From: Bisporella sp. PMI_857
Taxonomy: Eukaryota > Ascomycota > Leotiomycetes > Helotiales > Helotiaceae
Reading direction: 5' to 3'
Assembly: GCA_021307315.1 (NCBI GenBank)
Contig: JAJSPD010000062.1
Span: 1-64,000 of the forward strand
DNA: 64,000 bases
This document shows, in pieces, positions 30,401 through 39,829 of this stretch. The translations under genes were made by a program, and so were the position numbers. Position 1 is the first letter of the stretch, and each line of letters begins with the position of its first letter. Below the pieces are notes generated by a model that saw only the letters and a program-made list of their open reading frames with translations, did not search any database and had not been told where the DNA came from.

Positions 30401-30482
30401 GGCAGGGGAGAGCGGCAATAGAGGCCTCTGCGGAATATGTTGCATGTTGCTAGATGACCTTTTAGACGACTTTGATAGTTAG
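27468..30482 (+). CDS. TPR-repeat Ser/Thr protein kinase fusion
   Basis: One uninterrupted frame of 1004 aa. Residues about 24-570 hold 13 consecutive 42-aa TPR units of the kinesin-light-chain type (QQKYPEAEQLLRQSVQQREK, VLGAEHKDTLWSKYRLAFTL). After a 130-aa linker the kinase domain begins at about 700: glycine loop LGTGGFGQV, lysine in YARKRV, NEIEVLKHLKHRHV as helix C, catalytic loop IRHKDIKPSNILV, FTDFGLAF, CAPEV, SDIWSLGVVFLEM. All key residues are present (HKD rather than HRD, Asp retained), so it should be an active kinase. The layout, a fast-evolving superstructure repeat attached to a signalling module, parallels NLRs but with a kinase output. The partner could be the divergent HeLo-pseudokinase next door (inference). 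The true N terminus may lie in upstream exons. Confidence 0.88.
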   Translation: MMFQNSKRKAGEKEYSLAVTLDNQQKYSESEQLFRQSVQQREKVLGAEHKDTLWSKYRLAFTLHEQQKYPEAEQLLRQSVQQREKVLGAEHENTLESKYRLAFTLHEQQKYPEAEQLLRELVQQQEKVLGAEYKNTLWSKYRLALTLHKQQKYPEAEQLFRELVRQQEKVLGAKHEDTLWSKYRLAFTLHKQQKHLEAEQLLRQSVQQREKVLGAEHDNTLESKYLLGFTLHEQQKYPEAEQLLREVVQQQEKVLGAEYKNTLWSKYTLALTLHKQQMYPEAEQLLQELVQQQEKVLGAEHENTLWSKYRLAVTLHEQQKYPEAEQLLRELAQQQEKVLGAEHEDTLWSKYRLAFTLHKQQKHLEAEQLLRQSVQQREKVLGAEHKNTLESKYALAFTLHEQQKYPEAEQLLRESVQQWEKVLGAEHENTLKSKHTLAFTLHEQQKYPEAEQMLQKLAQQQEKVLGAEHEDTLWSKYRLAVTLHKQQKYPEAEQLLRQSVQQREKVLSAEHKDTLWSKYRLAVTLHEQQKYPEAEQLLRESVRQREKVLGAEQEDTLASEELLQKVILARASSATSSPRAEAILSRLGDFFVEGTERQIVYSDSEIKQVSLLLSQVNARWSKVPRTYITLRTINCLDLLDAFIDLGFSDHWFPVTERSLPYCLHPSRCAQFVAAQSLVTTKSLDLEKGDKGQHRNFRHDESLPFEEKGILGTGGFGQVDRILSLISFREYARKRVPRSMIFGGRRTEDVKRFINEIEVLKHLKHRHVAEFVGSYTDPKYMGLIMSPVAEMDLSTYLACANSARHKELRTFFGCLARALEFLHGKGIRHKDIKPSNILVHGGNVLFTDFGLAFDFMDAEGSTTVSIVNGMTPKYCAPEVANHEPRNTSSDIWSLGVVFLEMAAVLKGRAVEFIYEFLSEHGSRQAYVRTNPDGLRELLANLKETNYPTDNVVLVWIQGMLIIQQTLRPTAAALMASITAAGESGNRGLCGICCMLLDDLLDDFDS
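27540..29160 (+). repeat. 13 tandem 126-bp TPR-coding repeats
   Basis: Units recur every 126 bp. A variant carrying QQKHLEAEQLLRQSVQQREK appears in units 5 and 9, both followed by similar neighbours, which indicates a block duplication of four units (504 bp). The last unit (EDTLASEELLQK) diverges into the linker. Confidence 0.85.
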
Positions 30483-30822
30483 ATGCAACTTAAATTGGAT
30501 TTAGTAGCACTTTTCTGTAGAGGTTTTTTGATCGAGCTGTTACAACTTTGATAGCCCTAAGTCTAAGAGATACTATGCTTTACACTGCTGTGATTGCGGT
30601 CTATGGTGACTTCTCTGTTGCAAACTGTAATACGGAACAATATTCACCTAATTCCATCGTCTTATTTTTATGCCTTATACTTTCCAATTTGTTCTTCCGT
30701 GACTTTGAACTGCCGCTGGCTCAATTGCAGAGCGTTTACGCTTAACGCTTCGCAAACTCTATCTCCTATACTAGGGTCTTTCCTATAACACTTTTTCTAC
30801 ACTTGGACGATGCCTTTGTAGC

Positions 30823-31005
30823 TGTTGGAATGCATGTAAATAGCTTTCACGTGATCCACCAGATCACCGGAATCGTGGGACCTCGTTCTCACCACAACTC
30901 GCGTAGCTTAGAACAATCAATCAACGAACAACCAGAACCACAATCACACCAGCAAGAGCGTAGTCACGCTATTACGCCTTTTGCTACGTGATAGGCATTC
31001 CTGCA
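30823..31005 (+). repeat. solo LTR, family B
   Basis: Begins TGTTGGAATGCATGTAAATA and ends GCATTCCTGCA, about 183 bp, with the same internal CCAGCAAGAGCGTAGTCAC and TTTTGCTACGTGATAGG blocks as the other copies. The last bases differ from the TTCCGACA consensus and the flanks (GTAGC / CCGTA) do not match. Confidence 0.8.
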
Positions 31006-31009
31006 CCGT

Positions 31010-31860
31010 AGGCAACCGACAGTAGCTTATCACTTTTGCCGTGCTAATCACAGTCAATCTCGTAAATTTTCGAGCTCTGCTTTCATTGTTCTCTTCGAAC
31101 AAAAGCCTATTCTTGTCGAGAAGAAGAGCACACTTATGTTGTTTGACTTCGTTGCGTAATAATGTTTCGCGATCAAGGCCAGTGTTGGTGCAATTCAGCC
31201 CCGTGTCAGCCACATTCCTGAAGCTTGCCAAATGATTATATAAGTAAAATTATATCGTAACTTAAGTTAATTATTATAGAAGATGCGGGGCCGTTTCGCA
31301 CTAGTGAAAAATCGTTGGTCGCTTGACTAGAGGTACTGATCCACGTGGCAACCTTGCATGAAGTCTGCATGCCACAGCGGCCATAAGGCTGATGACGATT
31401 TCCCTGCATGGTAGCGAGCCCTTAAAGCTCAGATAAGTATCAGGGGTGATAAAAGCTCGATGGTCGCGCTGTGGTGAAGGAATTCTGAATGCGCTATAAG
31501 CGGAGACTTTCGCAAATCAGGTGGGAGGGCTCAGTGTGTTCAGGAGTGGCTATAAAACACAACTTATACACAAATATGGGAAATGTCGACGTGTGCACAG
31601 AGTCAGAGACCCAAAGTCAAAGTACCCATCATTTTTCTTGGTATATGGGTGCCTTTGCAACCTGTGCACTTCGGGTTAAAGTTTGAGCTTTTTCTGTGTT
31701 TACATCGTCTCACACAAAATCCGCATTTCTCGTTGGCGATTGCTGGTATCGCTGCACTTTTGATGGTTGGTTGTAAATGATTTGAGAATGAGAGCAGGAT
31801 TACGGATTAATTCGGATCGGTTGATTCTAGTTATTGACAATGCCTCTGCGGAGGTTTCAG
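31010..31860. other. intergenic, no gene supported
   Basis: Only frames of about 65-95 codons without domains. The region is AT-rich in parts. Confidence 0.4.
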
Positions 31861-32520
31861 AGAGATGCCTCTGGATGCTATCAACGCAGGCTTGATCGAC
31901 CTGTCCGCTAGTAATATTGGACAGCTCCTTGAGCAGGTGTGTAGAGCTTCTATTATTAACAAGAACGTATATTATACATATCCAAGCTTAAAGGAGACAT
32001 TAGAGTTGATCTGTAAGGGTAGACTTTCTGGTGGCATCTTCCCCCATCGCGGACGTGTTTGCAGAGAAGAAGCAAGCGGACAACATTGCAGCTTTGGACC
32101 CAGCTATTTCAGTGTGGGGCTCTGTTCCGTCATACCAAAGCCACTTCTTACCAAACTAAAGATCCGATCCCTTTTGGAACTTCACTTCGATTCTCCACAC
32201 CTTGTTGCACGGATAGTTCTTGCTCTAATCCTATACGCAGATAAAGACAACAACCCCTGTCTATCACGACACAGTCGGTCGTCTACCTGCTTAATGGCGG
32301 CAAGTATCCCGCTCTTTTTAATTGATACCAGTATCGTCTTCACCGCTATGTAGCGCAAGCAGCAGCCGAGTATAGGGAGCGGAGAATTCGTCAGCCGTTA
32401 TGGAAGCATTTGGATGCGGGTATAAAGATCCTTGGATAGCAATGTAGACCGCCACTTTTGCAAGAAGTAAACAAGTTGTGTGTGTGATAAATAATATAAC
32501 TGGGGAAATCGTGACGGAAG
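31860..32520 (+). pseudogene. decayed coding region, family unknown
   Basis: Protein-like stretches in two frames: MPLDAINAGLIDLSASNIGQ at 31865, then ADVFAEKKQADNIAALDPAI at about 32050, and from about 32262 SVVYLLNGGKYPALFN, a TGA, YQYRLHRYVAQAAAEYRERR, QPLWKHLDAGIKILG, a TAG, QCRPPLLQEVNKLCV. The two stops would each be explained by Trp (TGG) changed to TGA or TAG. I do not recognise the family. Confidence 0.35.
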
Positions 32521-33093
32521 ATTTCTGTGCGATGTTCCAATGGGCCTAGGATTGACCAGCGCCAAGGGAGCCAATTTTGCACCGGGACCCACACCGATTT
32601 CATGACTAATAAGCGAACTTACCCCAAACGGTATGGTGATATTCCGATCCGCTTTGGTTCAGCCAAGATAATGGAGATCAAAATCCACATTGGAGCAGGC
32701 CAAAATGCCTCAAGTCACGGGTTCCGTCAAAAATCCCTCAGGCTTCTGACGGCCGGAGATGAGTACTGGTAGCCTTTAATGCGAACCAATCTTAAGGATA
32801 GTTTCCCGCATCACCAAATCAAAAATCATGGAAATATCTGAATCGCAATATGGCCACCTTTTGGGGCATGAAACGTGGCGCAACGCTTGTTGAGAGGGAA
32901 GAAGAGCAGATATTCCTTCCACATGAGGAACGAGCCGAGGAAGATGAGGGAACACCATTTCACTGGACAATGAATCAGCCTCGCTCAACCAGCCCTCTTA
33001 CTTCTCTACCTGTGTACAAAAATATCCACTTGTAGGCTTCCCCGTACGTGATTATATTTCTGGGCTATAAATCTAGTCCAAATTTGGAGTTAC

Positions 33094-35260
33094 ATGAAGG
33101 CTAACCATTGCATCTACAAAGAATACGCCGGAAAATTCTGGCTACCATCGGTACGGTACTGTCTTGCGAGCAGGCTCGTTACTCCAGAAGGCACTGCCAG
33201 TACAGAACCATGGACCCTAACATTATTCTTAGACAATCCGTATACCATAGAACAGCTGAGCTCTCCAAGCATCAACCTCTCAATCGTCCAACCTCTGGTG
33301 GACAAGTTTTATGATCCTCATGATGTATCAACAGGTACTAATAACATACGCCTCACCTATTCTTCAATGGCAGGGCTCATGATATGTTTGTGGGGTAGTT
33401 TATTCTCTGCTAGTCAATCGAGTGCAATTTCTCCACGAGCGGTCAAACCACGCTCATCACCAAAGTGTCAATGTTACTCGAGCTTTGCTCTGCGAGCTGG
33501 TGGCGAGCAAGGTCTTGCAACGCCATGATGTCGGTAATTCAGGATCGGAAACGTTGTTGCTGCTGGGCAAAATCCTTGTAGCCGACTTCGACCCATTTCA
33601 GGGCGCCCCAGATGAAGTTACACAGGACAATGGTCAGTCCGTTTCTTGGGTGGCCGGAGAAAGAGAAGGATCTGGAATGAAGTCCACCACGTTAGAACTG
33701 GCCATAATTTCTGAGAGCAAATCCTTCTTGAGTTCCTCTGCTTGCCAGAAAGTGGTCGATGCAATACACAAGGGGCGAGTAATCTATACTCCCTTCTCCC
33801 CTATCGACATTCTCCCAGACCATTATAAGCATAGACCGATATCCATTTACGATCCGAGGAAAGCTCCTTTACTCAACCAATATCGACTCATTGTACCGCG
33901 AACACGATACATCCTAGAAGTCTGCCAGTTCGGCTTGCTGTTACTCTTGTACCTTCTCGTAATGGTTAACCGCGATGGCGTCAATTTCAATAGCTACGAG
34001 CTAGGATTCTGTCTCTACGCTTTCGGATGGGTGCTGGACCAATTCGCCTCAGTGCTAGAGCATGGATGGCCAGTTTACACGCAGAATCTTTGGTCCTTTC
34101 TAGATGTCATTTTTGCTTTCACCTATGGAATTTATCTCATCCTTCGGATCTGCGGCATGACAGCTCACAACGCCGAACTAAGTCAACTGGCGCTGGACAT
34201 ATTGACGACCGGAGCGCCCGTCCTTGTACCTCGACTAGCATTCAACGTCATGTCCAATAATATGCTTATTGTCGCCCTGAGAGAAATGATGGCGGATTTT
34301 GCGATTCTCTCCCTCTTGGCTATGTGGTGCTCCGCCGGATTTCTTCTTGCCATGACATGGCTGAGTAACGGTCTTCATAGCCCAACGACAATCTCAAAGT
34401 GGATGTTGTGGGTGTGGTTTGGCTTGGACGGAACTGGCATTGAGAAGTCCGCCGATTTCCACAAGGTTCTTGGCCCACTCCTTATGATCACCTTCGCGTT
34501 TCTGGGGAACACTCTATTCCTCACCCTCCTTGTGGCTATGTTGAGCAATGATTTCTCTACGATTGTTGCCAATGCCACCACTGAGATTCAATATCGACGA
34601 GCTGTTGTAACCTTCGGAGGCGTTAAGAGCGATTCCATATTTGCCTACCAACCCCCCTTCAATATCATGGCAGTTTGCCTGCTGTTGCCTCTGAAATTTA
34701 TGGTCTCACCTCGGTGGTTCCACAAGATCAACGTCGCTGCCATTCGAACTCTCAACGCGCCGTTGCTGCTTATAATTTGTCTCTACGAGCAGAGATACCT
34801 ATGGAAAGACACCAAGCGGAAAGAGTTCATGCCATCAGGACGACGTCGTCTTGACCTCCGGGGCGTCTCTAGATTCTCTGTCTACAGTGGCATACGGGCC
34901 GTATTCGACAATGAGGCATATGAATCATCACTTCAGGATTCGCTAGATTTCAGCAAGTCATCCATTAATATCGACAACAGATTTCTAGCGGTCCACGAGA
35001 ACTACCCGAAAGGATCACCCAGAAGTAAAATTACACGCCGGAGACAAAGGAGCCGCAAGCCCCTATACGTACCTCCACACAACGTCTCACCTTCTTTCAG
35101 GACCAGGAAGGAGTTTACCCAAAGATTTGAGGTTCTGGAGTCATCAACGAGAAGGATTGAAGATGCGGTTCGCATGCTATGCGACGGGTTGGGTGAGTCT
35201 AGAAAGCGCGGCATAGAGCTAGAGGTATCAACAACGGACCGCGAGAGCACGAAGGGATAG
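33094..35260 (+). CDS. YVC1/TRP-like cation channel
   Basis: Exon 2 (33399-35260) follows a 64-bp intron (33335-33398). Exon 1 ends ...PLVDKFYDPHDVST and splices in frame to VYSLLVNRVQFLHERSNH. The N terminus before about 33240 is uncertain, so the start at 33094 is provisional. Hydrophobic segments in order: CQFGLLLLLYLLVMV, LGFCLYAFGWVLDQF, FLDVIFAFTYGIYLIL, a fourth at TTGAPVLVPRLAFNV, FAILSLLAMWCSAGFLLAMT, a pore-loop-like SKWMLWVWFGLDGTG, and a sixth LLMITFAFLGNTLFLTLLVA. The tail is basic and ends in a coiled-coil-like stretch (RFEVLESSTRRIEDAVRMLC). In fungi this family releases Ca2+ and other cations from the vacuole or is found in other membranes. It leads a run of three ion-homeostasis genes. 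Confidence 0.78.
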
Positions 35261-35872
35261 ATATTAATCACCAGAAGCTAAACTGGGGACATGGGGATAG
35301 AATAATCTACGGGGATAGTTTAAGGCAAATTGATGTTCTATTTCAAAGTGAAATAATCCTTGATCTGCTTGAAATCATCAAAATCTCTAATTCTCGCGCA
35401 TGAAAACAGTGTTGCAGTCCAGCCAAAACTGAAAACACATTATGGAAATAAGACCCAAATTAATGTCAAGGCTCTCTATACTTTATTTTTGCGCACTATT
35501 CATCCTAGAGCAGCGACAAAGTTTGTGGCATTATGGTCTTGCTTGAGCGGGGTAGAAAATATGGGGCGATAGGGAATTAATAGACAGTGGAGCAATTTCT
35601 GTTGGTCGAGGCCGAAATGCCTCAACCCTCATCAGAAGTCTTGGTTATCACACCGTAAATATCCCGTGGCCGTGCCGCGCGCACATGCAGTGGAGCATTA
35701 GAATTACCCAAGGAGCAATCTCGTAAAAGATGAGCATTTATATACTCTGTAGTACCAACCCCAAACGCACATTCGTGACTCATATTGCATTGAATTTGCA
35801 CCCACGATAGCCCTAAATGCTGTACAAGCTGATACTTTCGTCTACCATTTTCGACTACTCCTGGGAAAAGTG

Positions 35873-36959
35873 ATGAGTAGCCAAACTTCTATCGCTCCAG
35901 CGAGAACACTAGCTTCTGCTCGGAGCGAAGATGGAATCTCCCGCAACAAAAAACGCTTCAAAATTCATCCAAACGGCAACCACGAGCATCACCTCGTCGA
36001 TCCTAGAACCAAGGTTGGAATATCCGAAAACTTGCTCAACTCTATCAGGGCAAAATGGCAGAGGCAACAAGATCAGAACGTAGAAAAGGTAAGACACTTG
36101 TCTGGTTCGAGCGATAAATCAAGCTGACCTCTGTGATAAGGGCGAGCAACCGGGATCGTCCTCAAATAACAAGCCGACCGATCGTGAGAAATATGGCAGA
36201 GGCGGGGAAAGCGTTGGGTATGGAAGATCCGGTGACGTGAGACTATCACGCAAAACGAGGCACGACAACAAGGGAGCGGTGTGTTACGCCATAAAGGAAC
36301 ACCAGCGAAGGCGTCGGGAAACGACAAGGGCGTACCGAAACCGTTCTACGACGAGCTTTTGCATCTCTTCATGCCTCGAACACCACAACGTAATCAACAT
36401 CCTCGATCTCATCCAAGACCAGAACGGCAATTACTGCGAGGTGATGGCCTTCTGCGACGGCGGCAACCTTGCAACCCTCATCCTGAGGAGCGAGAAACTT
36501 GGGGCGAGGGAAGCGGACTGCTACTTCAAGCAGCTCCTGCAGGGTGTCGAGTATCTGCATACCATGGGAGTGGCACACCGCGATCTCAAACCAGAAAACC
36601 TGCTGCTGACGAGCAAAGGCGTTCTGAAGATTGCGGATTTCGGAGAGGCGGAGTGCTTCCGCTTGCCTTGGGAAAAAGGGGCTCGTAAGAGCAGCGGTCG
36701 CTGTGGCACTATTCCGTATATCGCACCCGAGCTGTACCTAGACGATGAGTTTGACTCGCGCTTGGTTGACGTGTGGGCTACAGGAATGATATATATGGCT
36801 ATGAGGACTGGAAAGCTTCTTTGGGCTGCGTCGAGGAACCAGGACAGTCATTATATGAGGTATTTTGGTGACCGGAAACGCCAGTCTGGGTTTGGACCCA
36901 TCGAAAGGTTAGAAAATGTAGGGCCACAAAGCCTCTTCAGGCATTCTTGGAACGATTAA
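35873..36959 (+). CDS. HAL4/SAT4-like Ser/Thr kinase, short C terminus
   Basis: Exons 35873-36088 and 36141-36959, with a 52-bp intron (GTAAGA donor, CTGACC branch site, AAG acceptor), give 344 aa. The kinase domain starts in exon 2 with a glycine loop of the form GYGRSGDV and the lysine in YAIKEH. Then EYLHTMGVAHRDLKPENLLL, LKIADFGEAECFRLPWE, GTIPYIAPELYLDDEFDSR and VDVWATGMIYMAMRTGKLLW, which are hallmarks of the fungal HAL/NPR kinase group that controls K+ uptake and salt tolerance. All catalytic residues are present. The protein ends at GPIERLENVGPQSLFRHSWN, some 40-50 residues earlier than relatives, which continue through the last helices, so the C lobe may be truncated. Neighbouring channel and Na+/H+ antiporter fit an ion-homeostasis role. 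Confidence 0.85.
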
Positions 36960-36964
36960 AGCGG

Positions 36965-38090
36965 TGCTGACCATAGTTTACCGCTAGGGAAATTGTCGTA
37001 GCATTATATATGCGATCTTGGACCCTTCACCTGTACGCAGACTCACTGCCTCGCAAGTACTAACATCTCGTTGGTGCTCTGAGATACAGCTGTGTAATGC
37101 GGGGGCGAATGAATGCTGATATCCCGTACAGGTCAGGTTATCCATAGCCCGCTTGCTGTTGTATTTGGCTGACATATCTGTTGGAATGTGTTTAGTATTA
37201 TTTTGTTTTCCCTTTTGCTCTGGCTCTTCCACCACTAGATGGAGGCCTGACACGGACCGCGGCTTGGAACTTCATTGCGACAGGTTTATTCATTGAGCTT
37301 GGGGGTTATTTTGAGGCGGAGTGAAATTTAGCATTTAAGCTCCTCTTTTTATCGGCGGAAGACACGTTTAAACAACAAATCTGGTCGAGAACTTAAGTGT
37401 AAGTGGTTGATTTTCTTATCCAGGAAGGTGGGGGAGGTGTAGGGATGATACTCTGCTGTCGAGGGGTCGCTAATATTATGGGGCTTTCATCGCTGTGGTG
37501 AGAAATCTAATGCCTAGTTAATGAACCTCGATTTTCTTTCGCCATCGTCCGCACTCAGAATCGGAGATTGAGCACGCGTTTGCAAGGTAAATTGAACCTA
37601 ATTTGAGTTGTAAATCTCACACAAAACGCACACAGGTACTTTTAAGGATGGCTGTGATATGCGCACCTGAACAAAAACGACGTGTAGTGAGCCTCGTGTT
37701 CCCTGAACATGCCTAAGCGAGTGCTGGATTAGTGACTGTGATTGGACTCTTTACAGTGGGCTATCTCTGGCGTGTGATCGTTCCGATAAGACATGATCAC
37801 GAATCACGCTGTCACCCACTGGCTCTCCCCTGGAATACTGGTATCAAGCATTAAATTCAAAACGGCCTTAAGTCCCTACAGAAATGCAAAAAACTATTCT
37901 TCTCGAACCCCCTGGTATTACCATCCCCGTTACCACTGAATTTGCTTGCCCAAATACTTTTATCACGTCCAAATAGCCAACATTTCTGTGCAGCTCTTTC
38001 GCGCGGTATGAGCTGATGTTGAGGGTGTGTTTGTACTCTTGGTTGACCACCCGAGAGGTCAATTATCACCTTTTATTCGTAGTCTCTCAT
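36965..38090. other. intergenic between HAL-like kinase and antiporter
   Basis: About 1.1 kb without a supported frame, likely terminator of the kinase and promoter of the antiporter. No repeat is recognised. Confidence 0.5.
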
Positions 38091-38094
38091 CAAC

Positions 38095-39822
38095 ATGCCT
38101 ACCTTCGCCCCAACAAGCTTCAACACTGTGTGCTGGGTGCTTGGTGGCTTCGTCACGCTCTTTGGTCTGGTATCCTATCTTTTCAAAGAGAAACTCTACC
38201 TTTCTGAGGCTTGTACGTGTTCATACTATTAACGGGGTTCACCAAGGCTTACTTGTTGTAGTGATCTCATTGCTAGCTGGAGTTACGTTCTCCCCATATG
38301 GTTTGAACTTTATAGACCCACTGAACTATGCTCAAGGTTCTATCGCCAACCTCAATGCTATCACCCTCAACTTCAGCCGCCTTGTCCTCGGCGTGCAGCT
38401 AGTCCTCACTGGTGTTCAGCTGCCCAGTCGATACCTGAAAGCCGAATGGAAGTCACTACTAGTGTTACTTGGCCCAATAATGACTTGCATGTGGCTTTTT
38501 AGTAGCGTGGCTATTTGGGCAATGGTTCCAAACCTTTCTTTCCTGCATGCCTTAGCTGTCGGCGCGTGTGTCACACCGACAGATCCCGTCCTTAGTAGCG
38601 GCATAGTTAAGGGCAAATTTGCAGACAAGAACGTCCCTAAAGGCCTTCAAAAGATCATCATCGCAGAGTCCGGAGCAAATGATGGTCTTGGATACCCCTT
38701 TCTGTTTTTGGCTCTCTACATCATCAAATATACCGGTGAGGGGAACCTTGGGCAAACAAAAGGGACCCAGGAGGCCATGCGTCTTTGGTTTGGGGAGACA
38801 TGGGTATATGTGATCTTGCTAAGCGTAGTATATGGTACAGCCATAGGCTGGATCGCAAGAGAACTTCTCCACTGGACCGAGGAAAAGAATTTTGTCGACC
38901 GAGAAAGTTTTCTGGTCTTTGCTATCGCATTGGCCGTCTTCACCGTTGGCGGTTGCGGCTTCATCGGTAGTGACGACTTACTAGCCTGCTTTATTGCTGG
39001 TAATGTGTTTACGTGGGATGACTGGTTCCGCTTGAAGACTCTCGACGATTCTCTACAGCCTACGGTTGATATGTTGCTCAATCTTTCCATCTTCATGTGG
39101 TTTGGTGCCATCTGCCCATGGCCGAAATTCCTAAACAACGACATCATTCCCATACACCGCCTTATTGTCCTCGGCGTCCTTATCTTATTGCTGCGCCGCC
39201 TACCGGCAGTATTTGCTTTGCGCAAATTCATCCATCAAATTGAGGAGAAGCGCCAAGCGGTTTTCATGGGATTCTTTGGCCCAATTGGTGTCGGCGCCAT
39301 ATTTTACCTGTATACCGCCCTGGACTTCCTAGATGGAGTAACAGACCAGAACGGTCTACAGCGCGCCGATGTTGTGGTCCTTGCGGAGGCCATGACTATT
39401 GTAATCTGGTTCCTTACAATCTGTAGCATCGTAAGAATTCATCCACTGCGTTCATTGATATCATGTGATGCTAACCATTATAGATTGTTCATGGCATCAG
39501 CATACCCCTTGGCAAGATAGGCTTCCATCTTCCCCGGGCTTTGTCGCAAGCATTTGATTCTACCAGAAATTCCGAATCCCGGCCGTTCTGCGTACTGGAG
39601 TGGATAGAGCCAGAAGTGGAGGGCCGTTCCAAATGGCGCCAAATATTTGGCTTGTCGACTCCTAGGAGCTATTCTACTTTAGCCTCGGCTTCGACCAGTC
39701 CAAGCTACTATATTGAAGGCTCTGTTATTCCCGGAAATGGCTCGGAATCTACACCCTTGAATGGATCTACCAGTCCTACAACACTGCCTGCTATGCCGTA
39801 TGGGACAATTCGCCTCGAGTGA
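38095..39822 (+). CDS. Na+/H+ antiporter, Nha1/Sod2 type
   Basis: Three exons, 38095-38212, 38262-39430 and 39484-39822 (introns 49 and 53 bp, CTATTAAC and GCTAACC branch sites), give 541 aa. It starts MPTFAPTSFNTVCWVLGGFV. About 12 hydrophobic segments are present. Signature motifs: ACVTPTDPVLSSGIVKGKFA and IIAESGANDGLGYPFLFLAL, the latter containing the conserved acidic pocket (ND) needed for cation exchange. Further matches are FIGSDDLLACFIAGNVFTWD and FFGPIGVGAIFYLYTALDFL. The cytosolic tail (112 residues, Ser/Thr-rich) is short compared with budding-yeast Nha1 and closer to Sod2. Role: Na+/Li+/K+ export in exchange for protons at the plasma membrane. An intact gene. Confidence 0.93.
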
Positions 39823-39829
39823 GCAGTAA

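Noticed and set aside
38716..39231. 171-codon minus ORF
   Set aside because: Antisense to the transmembrane part of the Na+/H+ antiporter, which has clear family motifs and introns.
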